Notes: a model not told the origin generated them from the letters alone. Positions 1 through 8,264 are shown, counted from the stretch's first letter. The stretch: 25,176 bases of DNA from CALZJC01 sp041574955 (GCA_041574955.1 JBFGNS010000054.1:1-25176), one strand, 5' to 3'. Program-made: numbers and translations.

Positions 1-972
1 CTGTGGCACGAGCCGGCGACCGGCCGGTGGCACGTCGCGCTGCGCTATGCGGAGCCCGGCGACCACCTGGTCGGGATCATCTCGAGCGAGTCGATCGACG
101 ACGTTCGGGGAGAGGAGCTCGAAAAGGCCGAGTTCGAGCGCACCAGCGACGTGCTGCTGCGCAACCTGGGCGGCGGAGGCTTCGAGCCGGTTCCGCTGCC
201 GCAGCTCGAGCACTCCCACTGGACCACGTCGGCGGCGCTGGTCGACCTCGACAACAACGGCTGGCTGGACATCGCCTTGGCCCGCGGCGGCCAGCAGGGC
301 GCGCTCAACGGCGACAGCGTGGTACTGATGAACTGCGGCGGCTTCGCCTTCGACGCGCATCCGCTACCCAATCCGGGCGCCGAGATCTACCGCGCCGGCG
401 AGCTCGTCTTCGGCTTCGCCGACGGCGACGCCCGCCCCGACCTGTTCCTCACCAACGGCTCGCACCTGACCCCCAGCAACCGGGGTCCCTACCGGATGCT
501 GCTGAACCGGACGCCGGCGGTGGGCGCCGCGGTGATGCTGGAGCTGGTGGGCACGCGCTCCAACCGCGACGCGGTCGGCGCGCGGGTCGACCTTCTCGAC
601 GACGCTGGCCGGCTGCTCGGCAGCCGCCTGCTGGCCTACCGCGGCCGCGCCCAGGACTCCCACCGACTGCACTTCGGGCTGGGCGAGCACCGCGGGCCGG
701 TCAGGGCCCGTATCCGGTGGCCAAGCGGCCTGCGCCAGACCACCGGGCCGCTCGAGCCGAACCGGCTGACCCGGATCGTGGAGCCCACCGGTGCCGGCGC
801 CGCCCAGCGGATCGCCGCGGCGGCGCCGCCGGTGACCGACCCGCCGGGCGGCGGCGCCGCGCCGGGTTCGGCGGACGCCGTGTCTCGAGCCCCGGCCCCG
901 GCGACCGCCGGGCACGAGCGGCCAGCGGCAGTGCCCGACCGGCCGGCGGCCGGCGACCGCCGGCACCGCTGA
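1..972 (+). CDS. ASPIC/UnbV and FG-GAP/VCBS repeat protein (3' part, CRTAC1-like)
   Basis: The reading frame is open from the first base, so the gene starts upstream of the window and its N-terminus is missing. The visible 323 residues contain two FG-GAP/VCBS calcium-loop blades, LVDLDNNGWLDIALA and FGFADGDARPDLFLTNG. An ASPIC/UnbV-type domain follows, with the typical GTRSNRDAVGARV and RIRWPSGLRQT stretches. Proteins of this family are exported beta-propellers; their substrates are generally unknown and they are abundant in Acidobacteriota and Planctomycetes. The last 60 or so residues are a low-complexity Ala/Pro/Gly tail without a recognisable domain. The gene converges on the trans-sulfuration enzyme, 18 bases away. 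The family call is secure; the biological role is not. Confidence 0.85.
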   Translation: MWHEPATGRWHVALRYAEPGDHLVGIISSESIDDVRGEELEKAEFERTSDVLLRNLGGGGFEPVPLPQLEHSHWTTSAALVDLDNNGWLDIALARGGQQGALNGDSVVLMNCGGFAFDAHPLPNPGAEIYRAGELVFGFADGDARPDLFLTNGSHLTPSNRGPYRMLLNRTPAVGAAVMLELVGTRSNRDAVGARVDLLDDAGRLLGSRLLAYRGRAQDSHRLHFGLGEHRGPVRARIRWPSGLRQTTGPLEPNRLTRIVEPTGAGAAQRIAAAAPPVTDPPGGGAAPGSADAVSRAPAPATAGHERPAAVPDRPAAGDRRHR

Positions 973-993
973 GCCGCCCGGCTGCGGCGCTCA
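970..993. terminator. candidate bidirectional hairpin between convergent genes
   Basis: An inverted repeat, TGAGC(C)GCC / GGCGCTCA with a 7-nt loop, spans the 18-nt gap and uses both convergent stop codons as its outer base pairs. It has no T-tract on either side, so it may be a weak or Rho-assisted terminator, or only a consequence of high GC. Confidence 0.35.
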
Positions 994-2163
994 GCCGTCG
1001 AGCGCCCGGGCGAAGTCTTCGATCAGCTCATCGGCGCTCTCGATCCCCACCGACACCCGGATCAGGTCGTCGGTGATGCCGAGCCGCTGGCGGCCGTCGG
1101 CATCGAGCCCCAGGTGGGAGGCGCGGGCGGGCCGCACCACCAGGCTCTCGACGCCGCCGAGCGAGGCGGCGTGGATCGGGATGTGCAGCCGCTCGAGCAG
1201 CCGCTCGGCGAGCGCGGCATCGCCGGTGTAGAACGACAGCATGCCGCCGAAGCCGCCGAACAGCTTCGCCGCGAACGGGTGCGAAGGATCGGCGGGCAGT
1301 CCCGGGTAGTTGACCCGCCGGATCTCCGGCCGGCCGGCGAGGAACTCGGCCAGCCGCTGGGCGGTAGCGTTCTGCCGCTCGACCCTCAACACCAGCGTCT
1401 TCAGGCCGCGCTCGAAAAGGAAGCAGGCGTGCGGATCGAGCGACCCGCCGAGATGCAGCAGCAGCTGGCGCACCGGCTCCACCTTGTCGGCGCTACCCAC
1501 CACCACGCCGGCGACGATGTCGCTGTGCCCGTTGAGGTACTTGGTGGCGCTGTGCACCACCAGGTCGAAGCCGGCCTCGAGCGGCCGGAAGTTGACCGGC
1601 GAGGCGAAGGTGTTGTCGATCACGGTCACCAGGGCGTGGGCGCGGGCGAACTCCACCGCCGCCGCGAGGTCGCCGACCTCCATCAACGGGTTGGAGATCG
1701 ACTCGACCAGCAGCATCCGGCTGTTCGGGCGCAGCGCCTTCTGCCAGCTGTCCGGGCGCTCGGGGTCCGCCAGGTCGATCGCGGTGTGGCTCAACCCGAG
1801 CCGCGGGCCGTCCTGATCGAGGAAGTTCTGGGTGCCGCCGTAGAGGGTCTTCTGGGTCAGCACGTGGTCGCCGCTGCCGGCGTGGGCGAGCACCGCGGCG
1901 GTGATCGCCGCCATGCCGCTGGCGGTGACCAGCGCCGCCTCGCCGGATTCGATCGCGGCCAGCCGCGCCTGCAGGCTGTAGTGGTTCGGCGAGTTGCTCA
2001 GCCGGATGTAGCGCACCGCGTCGTACGAGGTCTCGTCGGCCATCAGGTAGTTGGCCGACTGGAACACCGGCGTGACCACCGCGCCCTCGACCCGCGGATG
2101 CGGCGAGCCGGCGTGGACCACCTCGGTGTCGAGGGTTCGGTACCTGCTGGAGTAGTCGGTCAT
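991..2163 (-). CDS. PLP-dependent trans-sulfuration enzyme (cystathionine gamma-synthase/lyase family)
   Basis: This 390-residue protein is full length for the Cys/Met-metabolism PLP enzyme family, which handles homoserine esters, cystathionine or methionine in the cytoplasm. Visible hallmarks are the Y52-x-R54 pair that contacts the cofactor phosphate, TLYGGT with the ring-stacking Tyr108, VIDNTFASP with the pyridine-nitrogen Asp183, and SATKYLNGHSD with the Schiff-base Lys208. The usual N-P-T after the Y-x-R motif is replaced by NSPNH, a divergence within the fold. Motifs alone cannot separate synthase, gamma-lyase and sulfhydrylase activity, so no symbol is given. The ATG has GGAGG only 3 nt upstream. 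A small membrane-protein gene lies 37 nt upstream on the same strand and may be co-transcribed. No functional link to the neighbouring respiratory genes is evident. Confidence 0.92.
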   Translation of the reverse strand: MTDYSSRYRTLDTEVVHAGSPHPRVEGAVVTPVFQSANYLMADETSYDAVRYIRLSNSPNHYSLQARLAAIESGEAALVTASGMAAITAAVLAHAGSGDHVLTQKTLYGGTQNFLDQDGPRLGLSHTAIDLADPERPDSWQKALRPNSRMLLVESISNPLMEVGDLAAAVEFARAHALVTVIDNTFASPVNFRPLEAGFDLVVHSATKYLNGHSDIVAGVVVGSADKVEPVRQLLLHLGGSLDPHACFLFERGLKTLVLRVERQNATAQRLAEFLAGRPEIRRVNYPGLPADPSHPFAAKLFGGFGGMLSFYTGDAALAERLLERLHIPIHAASLGGVESLVVRPARASHLGLDADGRQRLGITDDLIRVSVGIESADELIEDFARALDG

Positions 2164-2200
2164 GGGCCTCCAGGAACGGGCAGCAGCCGCCCGCCCGGCG

Positions 2201-2386
2201 TCAGCTCTTGCGGGTGAGGCCGAGGACGCCCGCCACCGTCAGACCAAGGCCGACCACCGTGCCGGTGATCTGCTTCCAGCCAAAGCCCGGAAAGCCGCCG
2301 ACACCGATCTGGTCGGCCGCCAGAGAGACCACCAGGAGGACCACACCAGCGATCAGCAGCGCCTTGCCACGAGTGTCATGGTTCAT
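2201..2386 (-). CDS. small two-helix membrane protein, unknown function
   Basis: A 61-residue protein with two hydrophobic helices, about residues 9-25 and 38-56, separated by a Gly-rich loop (GVGGFPGFGWKQ) and ending in TRKS. Similar tiny proteins with an AD-x-IG-x-GG-x-PGFGWKQ loop are widespread in bacteria and have no assigned function. An in-frame GTG lies one codon upstream (2389). The SD-like AGGGAG is 9 nt from the ATG and 6 nt from the GTG, so either start is possible. It sits between ctaB (82 nt upstream) and the trans-sulfuration enzyme (37 nt downstream) on the same strand. The Gly-rich loop and two clean helices argue for a real gene. Confidence 0.7.
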   Translation of the reverse strand: MNHDTRGKALLIAGVVLLVVSLAADQIGVGGFPGFGWKQITGTVVGLGLTVAGVLGLTRKS

Positions 2387-2467
2387 CACGGAAGACTCCC
2401 TGAAGGGGTGGACAGGCCGCGCCGCCCGAGGCTAACAGACCGCAGTCCCGGCCGCGCGAGCACCGCC

Positions 2468-3367
2468 TCACGCGAACCGGTCGAGGACCATGATCGCCAG
2501 CACCGCCGGCAGATAGACCACCGACGCCAGCAGCAACCGCCGCGCCGCGTGACTCGAATGGCTGAGCGAGAAACCGAGACAGGCCGCCAGCAGGCCGAGG
2601 CCGAGCACCAGCGCACCGACGAAATAGGTGGCACCGGTGAGCCCGAGCGCCGACGGCAGCAGGCTCACCGGAACGAGGGCCGCCGCCCACAGCAGCATCT
2701 GCCGCGCCGTGCGGTTGCCGCCGGAGTCGCCGGTGGTGAAGACCGGCAGGCCCGCCCGACTGTAGTCGTCGCGGTACATCCAGGCGATGGCCAGGAAGTG
2801 CGGCAGCTGCCACAGGAACAGGATGCCGAACAGCACCCAGGCGCCGGCCTCGATCCGGCCGCTGACCGCCACCCAGCCCATCATCGGCGGCAGGGCTCCG
2901 GGTACCGCGCCGACCACGGTGGCCAGCGACGTCACCCGCTTGAGCGGGGTGTAGACGAAGACGTAGCCGCTGAACGCCACCGCACCGAGCAGCGCGCTGA
3001 GCAGGTTGATCGCCAGCGCCAGCACCAGCAGGCCGACCACGGTGAGCACCAGACCGAACGCCAGCGCCGTGTCGGGCGCCATGCGGCCGGCCGCCAGCGG
3101 CCGGTTGGCGGTGCGCCGCATCAGCCGGTCGGTGTCACGCTCCAGCACGTGGTTGAGCGTCGAACCGCCGGCCGACACCAAGCCGGTGCCGGTAAGGGTG
3201 GCGAGCACCAGCAGCGCCGGCGGCGCGCCGCCGGCCGCCAGCAGCAGGCCGATGCCGGCGGTCAGCACCACCATCAGGGTGATGCGTGGCTTGGTCAGCT
3301 CGACCAGGTCGGCGGCGGCCAGCGTGACCCCCGGTGCACCGCTGCCGGCAACCGCCGGCGTCCTCAC
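2468..3367 (-). CDS. ctaB: protoheme IX farnesyltransferase (heme O synthase)
   Basis: A 299-residue polytopic membrane enzyme of the UbiA prenyltransferase superfamily. It adds a farnesyl group to heme B to make heme O, the precursor of heme A for the aa3-type oxidase at the other end of the window. The first Asp-rich motif is visible in LNHVLERDTDRLMRRT, followed by NRPLAAGRM. The family stretches YTPLKRVTSLATVVGAVPGALPP and HFLAIAWMYRDDYSRAGLPVF lie in the expected order. The frame is open far upstream, but the real start is GTG at 3367. It overlaps the ctaA stop codon as GTGA, and translation from there gives the usual family length and begins just before the conserved LVELTKPRIT. The overlap implies translational coupling with ctaA. 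Confidence 0.96.
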   Translation of the reverse strand: MRTPAVAGSGAPGVTLAAADLVELTKPRITLMVVLTAGIGLLLAAGGAPPALLVLATLTGTGLVSAGGSTLNHVLERDTDRLMRRTANRPLAAGRMAPDTALAFGLVLTVVGLLVLALAINLLSALLGAVAFSGYVFVYTPLKRVTSLATVVGAVPGALPPMMGWVAVSGRIEAGAWVLFGILFLWQLPHFLAIAWMYRDDYSRAGLPVFTTGDSGGNRTARQMLLWAAALVPVSLLPSALGLTGATYFVGALVLGLGLLAACLGFSLSHSSHAARRLLLASVVYLPAVLAIMVLDRFA

Positions 3368-4371
3368 GACGGCACCTCGTTGAGCGCCAGCGACTCGACG
3401 CGCTGCCCGCGGGAGTCGTGCGCGGCACCCTGCCCGAGCACCTGCACACCGTGCCACCCGTACAGCGTCAGCACCAGGCTCGACGCCAGCAGCAGCGCGC
3501 CCACCGCCACGTGGGCGGTGTTGGGCAGCACGCTCTTGCCGGTCAGCACCACCGCCGCGCCCAGGCTCACCTGCGCCACCACCAGCAGCGCCAGCGCCGC
3601 CGCCGGCAGCAGCAGGGTGCGCTCCCGCCGGAACCGGCGCACCACCAGCGCCACGGTCAGGGCGACCCCCACCAGCACCACCAGCGCGTTCAGCCGGTGG
3701 AGGTAGTGGACCGCGATGCCGAAGTCGAACCGCGGCGGCACCAGGCGGCCGAACGCCAGCGGGAAGTCGGGGATCGCGAGACCGGCGCCGCTGTGGCGCA
3801 TGACGGCGCCGACGAGCACCTGCAGGTAGATGCCACCGGTCAGAGCGGTTGCCAGGCGCGCCAGCCGCCGCCGGGCGGCGGCGTGCTGCAGGGCGAAGTC
3901 GGCGCGCTGCCAGGCGGGAGCGGTCACCACCGCCAGGGTCACGACCAGGCAGAAGAACAGCTGCGCCAGGCCGGCGTGTGCGACCGACACCGGCAGCGGC
4001 AGGAACAGCAGCACCGTGATGCCGCCGAGCAGCGCCTGGACGAGCACCGCCGCCACCGCCAGGTAGGCCAGTCGACGCACCCAACGGCGCGCCTCGCGGC
4101 GGCGGAACCGCCACGCCAGCAGCATCGTCAGCAGCGCCACGGTGCCGGCGATCAGCCGGTGACCGTGCTCGGCGCGCACGTTCTCGATCTGCCACCAGCG
4201 CGGGGGGTTGAGGCTGCCGTACGACAGCGGCCAGTCGGGCACCGCCAGGCCGGCCTGCTTGCTGGTGACCAGCGCGCCGGCGCCGATCAGCACCACCACG
4301 CAGCCGGCGAGCAGCAGGGCGAAGCGGTGCAGACCGCGACCGTTGACGATCTGGATGCGGCCGCTGGACAT
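3364..4371 (-). CDS. ctaA: heme A synthase (COX15/CtaA family)
   Basis: A 335-residue, eight-helix membrane protein that oxidises the C8 methyl of heme O to make heme A. It shows the family's two-fold internal repeat: GLAVPDWPL in the first half and GLAIPDFPL in the second. The four probable heme-ligand histidines are H71 (AEHGHRL, with the conserved Glu68), H132 (VSVAHAG), H225 (HYLHRLN) and H287 (NTAHVA). The extracellular Cys pair known from Bacillus-type CtaA is absent; the only two Cys residues (24 and 141) lie in membrane helices. The ATG at 4371 has GGGAGG five bases upstream. The gene overlaps ctaB by four bases. A strong GC hairpin separates it from the copper lipoprotein gene upstream, so it may have its own promoter, although no convincing one was seen. 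Confidence 0.96.
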   Translation of the reverse strand: MSSGRIQIVNGRGLHRFALLLAGCVVVLIGAGALVTSKQAGLAVPDWPLSYGSLNPPRWWQIENVRAEHGHRLIAGTVALLTMLLAWRFRRREARRWVRRLAYLAVAAVLVQALLGGITVLLFLPLPVSVAHAGLAQLFFCLVVTLAVVTAPAWQRADFALQHAAARRRLARLATALTGGIYLQVLVGAVMRHSGAGLAIPDFPLAFGRLVPPRFDFGIAVHYLHRLNALVVLVGVALTVALVVRRFRRERTLLLPAAALALLVVAQVSLGAAVVLTGKSVLPNTAHVAVGALLLASSLVLTLYGWHGVQVLGQGAAHDSRGQRVESLALNEVPS

Positions 4372-4427
4372 GTAGACCTCCCCGACCCGCGGGGCGGCCG
4401 CGAGTCTACCGCAAAGAGCAGCGTCGC

Positions 4428-4455
4428 CGGCGGCCGGGAAGGCACCCGGCCGCCG
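4428..4455 (-). terminator. strong GC hairpin after the cupredoxin lipoprotein gene
   Basis: A perfect 11-bp inverted repeat, CGGCGGCCGGG / CCCGGCCGCCG, with a 6-nt loop starts about 20 nt beyond the lipoprotein stop codon. On the minus strand it is followed by a short TCTTT run only, so it is an imperfect intrinsic terminator. Confidence 0.5.
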
Positions 4456-4475
4456 CCGTCCGCTGACCGCCGGCC

Positions 4476-5246
4476 TCAGGCCGCCGGCGAGAAGTCGAAC
4501 GTCGCCTCGGCGGTGCCGTCCGCCTCGACGGTGACGTTCGCGGTCTTGGTTCCGAACTCCTCGTGCCACGCCTCGAGCACATAGCTGCCGGCCGGCAGCC
4601 CCTTGAGCTCGAACGACCCGTCGGCGCCGCTGACGGCAAAGAACGGGTGGTTCAGGACGCCCATGTAGGACGACATCCAGGGGTGGACGTCGCACTTGAA
4701 CCGCACCATCACCTCAGGGTTCTGGAACGTCTTCTCGAGCTCCATGCCCTGGAACGGCTGCCCCTGGTTGAACTCGGGGTTGGCAGTCGGCAGGGCGTGG
4801 ACGTTGTGCAGGGTGGGATCGGAGTTGCGGACCACCAGCTTCTGCCCGACCATGACGCCCGACACGTGCGGCGAGTACTGGCAGCCCTTCTGGTCCAGCA
4901 CGTGGGCCTCGGCCGGCGCCTGGTGCTTGCCGCTCAGCCCCTCCTTGACGTAGACGAACACGTTGGCCAGCCGGCCGTCCTGGGCCACCACCTTCTCGGT
5001 GTAGGTGTCCCCGGAGTGCAGACCCTTGCAAATCGGGTCGGCGTCCATCCGGATGGCGGTATCGGGGTCGCCGTTGGCGTAGGTGACGGTGCCGGTGATG
5101 GTGGCGTTGCCCGCCGGCGCGGCCGCCGGGGCGGCGGCCGAGGCGGGGGCGTCGGCCGAAGGCGCCGGTTCCTCGCCGCCGCCGCAAGCCACGAGCAGTG
5201 CCACCGACGCCAGGGCCAGCACCAGAGAAAGAGCCTTCTTGTTCAT
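4476..5246 (-). CDS. cupredoxin-like lipoprotein with a type-1 copper motif and C-terminal carboxypeptidase-regulatory-like domain
   Basis: A 256-residue exported lipoprotein. The N-terminus is a signal peptide ending in LLVAC, with the lipidated cysteine at residue 21, followed by an Ala/Pro-rich linker to about residue 46. Residues 135-191 carry a plausible type-1 copper site: His147 in TLHNVHA, then Cys185, His188 and Met191 in CDVHPWM. This C-x2-H-x2-M spacing is that of amicyanin. From about residue 193, SFELKGLPAGSYVLEAWHEE resembles the carboxypeptidase regulatory (Ig-like) domain. The start has a near-perfect AAGGAGG nine bases upstream. It lies between the bc operon and the heme A genes. 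A periplasmic electron carrier is a reasonable inference, but copper binding and partner are unproven, and annotation pipelines may call it only a carboxypeptidase-regulatory-like protein. Confidence 0.85.
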   Translation of the reverse strand: MNKKALSLVLALASVALLVACGGGEEPAPSADAPASAAAPAAAPAGNATITGTVTYANGDPDTAIRMDADPICKGLHSGDTYTEKVVAQDGRLANVFVYVKEGLSGKHQAPAEAHVLDQKGCQYSPHVSGVMVGQKLVVRNSDPTLHNVHALPTANPEFNQGQPFQGMELEKTFQNPEVMVRFKCDVHPWMSSYMGVLNHPFFAVSGADGSFELKGLPAGSYVLEAWHEEFGTKTANVTVEADGTAEATFDFSPAA

Positions 5247-5276
5247 CGAATCGAACCTCCTTGGTTTTGGAAGAGA

Positions 5277-5294
5277 GCCGGCCGAACGGCCGGC
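5277..5294 (-). terminator. hairpin between the octaheme cytochrome and lipoprotein genes
   Basis: The sequence GCCGGCC-GAAC-GGCCGGC is a perfect 7-bp stem with a tetraloop, 32 nt past the octaheme stop codon. On the minus strand TCTCTT follows. It could end the bc operon, or sit in the 5' leader of the lipoprotein gene if transcription starts at the nearby GATAAT (about 5301-5307), which lacks a good -35 element. Confidence 0.4.
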
Positions 5295-5325
5295 CGCGGC
5301 ATTATCTCACGCCGACCGGCCGCGG

Positions 5326-8262
5326 CTAGCGGGGCAGATTCCACCACAGGTGGTCGCGCAGGGCGGAGGCCACCTGGTGGGCATCGGCGAGATACGTCCG
5401 GAGCTCCTGCTCGGACGAGAACTGCTGCATCAGCCGGCGCTTCTCGGCGGAGAACATCGGGGCGTCGATGGCGGCGGTGATCGGCGACTGGAAGCTGCCG
5501 TCGTTGGCCTTGGGGAAGTTCATCGGCATGTTGGTGCCGGGGATCCAGCTCTGCGGGTCGAGGATCCAGTCGGGCACCCAGTCGTGGCGCAGCCGCTGAC
5601 GCGCCAGCAGCAGGGAGGGCGCCAGCTCGGCGGTGCCGGCGCCCGCCGCAGAGGTCGCCGCCGGTCCGGCCGGGTGACACTTGGCGCACTGGAACATGTT
5701 GAACGCCACCTCGCCCACCACCAGCCGCCGCCGGTCGGGGCGCTCGGGGGGCGACAGGAAGGTGGCCCGCTCCTCGCGCGCCTCGAAGTAGGAGACCAGG
5801 GTGTTCACCTGCTCGTCGCTGAACTCGAAGCTCGGCATGCGCACGCCCAGCCACGGCCGCAGCCGCACCGCGCCGGGGTCGTGCAGGTAGCCGAACAGCC
5901 AGTCGGCCTGCACCCGCGCGCCCTGGGCCGCCAGGTTGGGCGGCAGCAGCCCGACGTCCTCGATCGATGTGCGGATGGCGTGCCCGCGCCCCTCCACCAG
6001 GTGGCAGCCCTGGCAGTTGTACTCGGTGATCAGCTTGCGGCCGCGCGCCACCTGCGCCGCGCGCGACGACTGGCCGGCGCGGCGCTCACCGATCACCCCC
6101 TCCTTGGTGAAGCCGAGCACGCTGGTCGTCACCGCCCGCGCCTCGCGCTCCGACATACCGAAGTTGGGCATGCGGTAGAGCTCGTCGTAGGTCTTGACCG
6201 CCTCCTTGCCCTCGTCCCAGATGCGCGGATCGAGCATCTTGGTGATGACCCAGTCGTGGCGCGTGTGCGGCACGTCGTGGACGTGGCCGAAGTCGAACTG
6301 GTGCAGCGGCTTCGAGCCCTCCTCGGTGAGCTCGACGCCGATCGGCTTGGCCTCCTCGAAACCTTCCAGCTCGTGGCACCCCCAGCAGCCGTACTTCTGG
6401 ATGGTCTCGCCGCCCAGCAACACGTCCCGCTGGCGCGGGCTCATCTCCTCCAGCCGCGCCTCGCTCTGCTCGATCGTCATGCGGTTCTGCAGGTAGCCGA
6501 GCACCAGCTGATCGCGGATCGCGGCATCGATCGGCGGCATCTCCAGGTTCTCGTACTCGGGGTCACGGCTCGACATCAGGAAGGCGGTGAGGTCGGCGGC
6601 CTCGACGTCGGTCAGCCGCAGGCTCGGCATGCGGGTGTCCGGGTTGTACTGCTTGGGGTCCTTGAGCCAGGCGTACAGCCAGCCGGCCTCGACCTTGCTG
6701 CCCAGCCGCACCAGGTTCGGGCCGTGCAGACGGTTGATCTGCGGGAAGAAGTCGTCGCGCGTGACCTCCGCGTCGCGCACGTGGCAGCCGGTGCAGCCGA
6801 CGGTCTCGAACAGCTCGGCGCCGCGCTCGGCGTCGCCCGGCGGCGCCGGCGGGTAGTCGGGGGCCTCGGAGCGGTCCCAGATGTAGGCGACGACGGCGGC
6901 TATCTCGGCCTTCTGGCGTTCCAGGTTGGCGGGCGTCGTGGTGTTCTTCTGGAAGAAGAAGTGGGGCATCCAGCTGGTCGGCCGGAAGTCGCGTGGCGCC
7001 TCGATCCAGCGGTAGGCCCAGGCCGGATCCACCTTGCCCGCCACCCGCGCCAGGCTGGGCCCCGGCCGCGGCAGGTCGCTGAACGCCGGGTAGTCGATCT
7101 TGTGGCAGACGTAGCAGCCCATCCTGTTGATCAGCTCGCGCCCGGCCTCCAGCTGGGCGGCGCCGGGCGTCCAGATCTCGTCGGCGTGGCAGCCGACACA
7201 GCCGGCTTCCGAGTAACCGGCCGGCAGGATCGGCGTCTCGAGATACGGCTGCTTCTCCCAGTCCCACTCCTTCTGCCACCGCTTCTTCTGCTCCTCGTCG
7301 ACCGGGCTGTGTCCGGAGCGCGCGAAGTGGGTCGAGCGGTCGAGCCCGGCGTGGCAGGTGGTGCAGCCGAAGCGGGTGTAGGGGTGCGGCGACGTGGCCG
7401 ACACGAACATGTCGAAGCGCGGGTGACTGCGGAACGGCGGCTGCCACTCCTCACCGTCGAAGCCGACGCGGTTGGCCGCCACGTGGCAGGTGACGCAGCG
7501 GTCCACCCGGTCGACGTTGGTGAAGTTGATGTCGTTGTACAGACCCGACAGCATCACCTGCTCCACCTTGAGATCGGGCTGCAGGAAGTCGAGCAGCGGC
7601 GCGTTGAGCAGGAAGTAGTCGATTCGCTTGTCGAGGTTGGCGACCTGCTGCTCGAGCGAATCGAGGCCGCGGCGCAGAGCCGTCAGCCTCTCCTCGGCCT
7701 CCTTCAGCCCGGCACGCTTGTCGGCCAGCCCCTGACGCACGAAGTCGCGCTGGCCGGTGAGCTCCTCCACCTCCTTGCGGCGCTCGCGCAGCGCGGCGTT
7801 GAGACGGTCGACCTCGGCGCGGGTCTTCTCGATCAGCCGCTGATCGCCGCTCTGCACCGCCTGGTCGAAGGCGTAGCGGGCGGTGTCGAGCAGCGACTTG
7901 ACCGAGCGGGCCTCGGCGTCGGCGGCGTACAGCGACCGGCCGAAGGCCGCCTCGTCGCTCTCCAGAGTGGAGATCTCCTCACGCTGGGCGGCCAGCTTCT
8001 CCTCCTCGCCGGCGATCTCCTGCCGCAGCTCCGAGATCTCGTTGTCGTTCAGGCTCTGCCGGGCCTCCTCCGCCTGGCGCAACAGCGACTGGCGCTCGAG
8101 CTCGCGGAACTCGTTCTGCAGCCGTTTCCACGGCTGGGCGTAGTCCGCCCACACCATCCACACGGTGACCAGCAGCAGAGCCACCGAGCTCCAAGCGAAC
8201 ACCACGTTCATGCGGCGGAAGTCGTAGTGACGGTCGGGCGTCGGCTTGGGAGGAGTCGCCAT
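5326..8262 (-). CDS. membrane-anchored octaheme cytochrome c with a long coiled coil, bc-complex-associated
   Basis: A 978-residue protein in four parts. Residues 19-38 form one membrane anchor. Residues about 45-215 are a charged, Glu/Arg/Leu-rich stretch with the look of a coiled coil. Three CxxCH sites (C256, C300, C355) follow with no obvious Met ligand. Then come five tandem class-I-like modules, each with CxxCH and a downstream Met-Pro: C383/M432, C490/M545, C626/M698, C750/M809 and C859/M912. With eight heme sites and a single N-terminal anchor, the bulk should be periplasmic. It is the last gene of the Rieske-b-b operon, three bases after the subunit-IV-like gene, so it most likely replaces cytochrome c1/f as electron acceptor of the complex. 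Comparable large cytochromes occur in bc operons of Acidobacteriota and Planctomycetes, but I know of no characterised homologue with this coiled coil. Confidence 0.93.
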   Translation of the reverse strand: MATPPKPTPDRHYDFRRMNVVFAWSSVALLLVTVWMVWADYAQPWKRLQNEFRELERQSLLRQAEEARQSLNDNEISELRQEIAGEEEKLAAQREEISTLESDEAAFGRSLYAADAEARSVKSLLDTARYAFDQAVQSGDQRLIEKTRAEVDRLNAALRERRKEVEELTGQRDFVRQGLADKRAGLKEAEERLTALRRGLDSLEQQVANLDKRIDYFLLNAPLLDFLQPDLKVEQVMLSGLYNDINFTNVDRVDRCVTCHVAANRVGFDGEEWQPPFRSHPRFDMFVSATSPHPYTRFGCTTCHAGLDRSTHFARSGHSPVDEEQKKRWQKEWDWEKQPYLETPILPAGYSEAGCVGCHADEIWTPGAAQLEAGRELINRMGCYVCHKIDYPAFSDLPRPGPSLARVAGKVDPAWAYRWIEAPRDFRPTSWMPHFFFQKNTTTPANLERQKAEIAAVVAYIWDRSEAPDYPPAPPGDAERGAELFETVGCTGCHVRDAEVTRDDFFPQINRLHGPNLVRLGSKVEAGWLYAWLKDPKQYNPDTRMPSLRLTDVEAADLTAFLMSSRDPEYENLEMPPIDAAIRDQLVLGYLQNRMTIEQSEARLEEMSPRQRDVLLGGETIQKYGCWGCHELEGFEEAKPIGVELTEEGSKPLHQFDFGHVHDVPHTRHDWVITKMLDPRIWDEGKEAVKTYDELYRMPNFGMSEREARAVTTSVLGFTKEGVIGERRAGQSSRAAQVARGRKLITEYNCQGCHLVEGRGHAIRTSIEDVGLLPPNLAAQGARVQADWLFGYLHDPGAVRLRPWLGVRMPSFEFSDEQVNTLVSYFEAREERATFLSPPERPDRRRLVVGEVAFNMFQCAKCHPAGPAATSAAGAGTAELAPSLLLARQRLRHDWVPDWILDPQSWIPGTNMPMNFPKANDGSFQSPITAAIDAPMFSAEKRRLMQQFSSEQELRTYLADAHQVASALRDHLWWNLPR

Positions 8263-8264
8263 GG

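Noticed and set aside
3368..4195. N-terminal extension of the ctaB frame into ctaA
   Set aside because: The frame is open but reads as Ala/Gly/Arg-rich low complexity within ctaA; the GTGA overlap at 3367 gives the normal family length.
2162..4584. Long plus-strand open frames opposite ctaB and ctaA
   Set aside because: Composition typical of antisense to membrane-protein genes; no domain, and the opposite strand holds full-length ctaA and ctaB with overlapping ends.
5301..5325. GATAAT as a -10 box for the lipoprotein gene
   Set aside because: No acceptable -35 lies 16-18 nt upstream, so it is mentioned only in passing and not called as a promoter.
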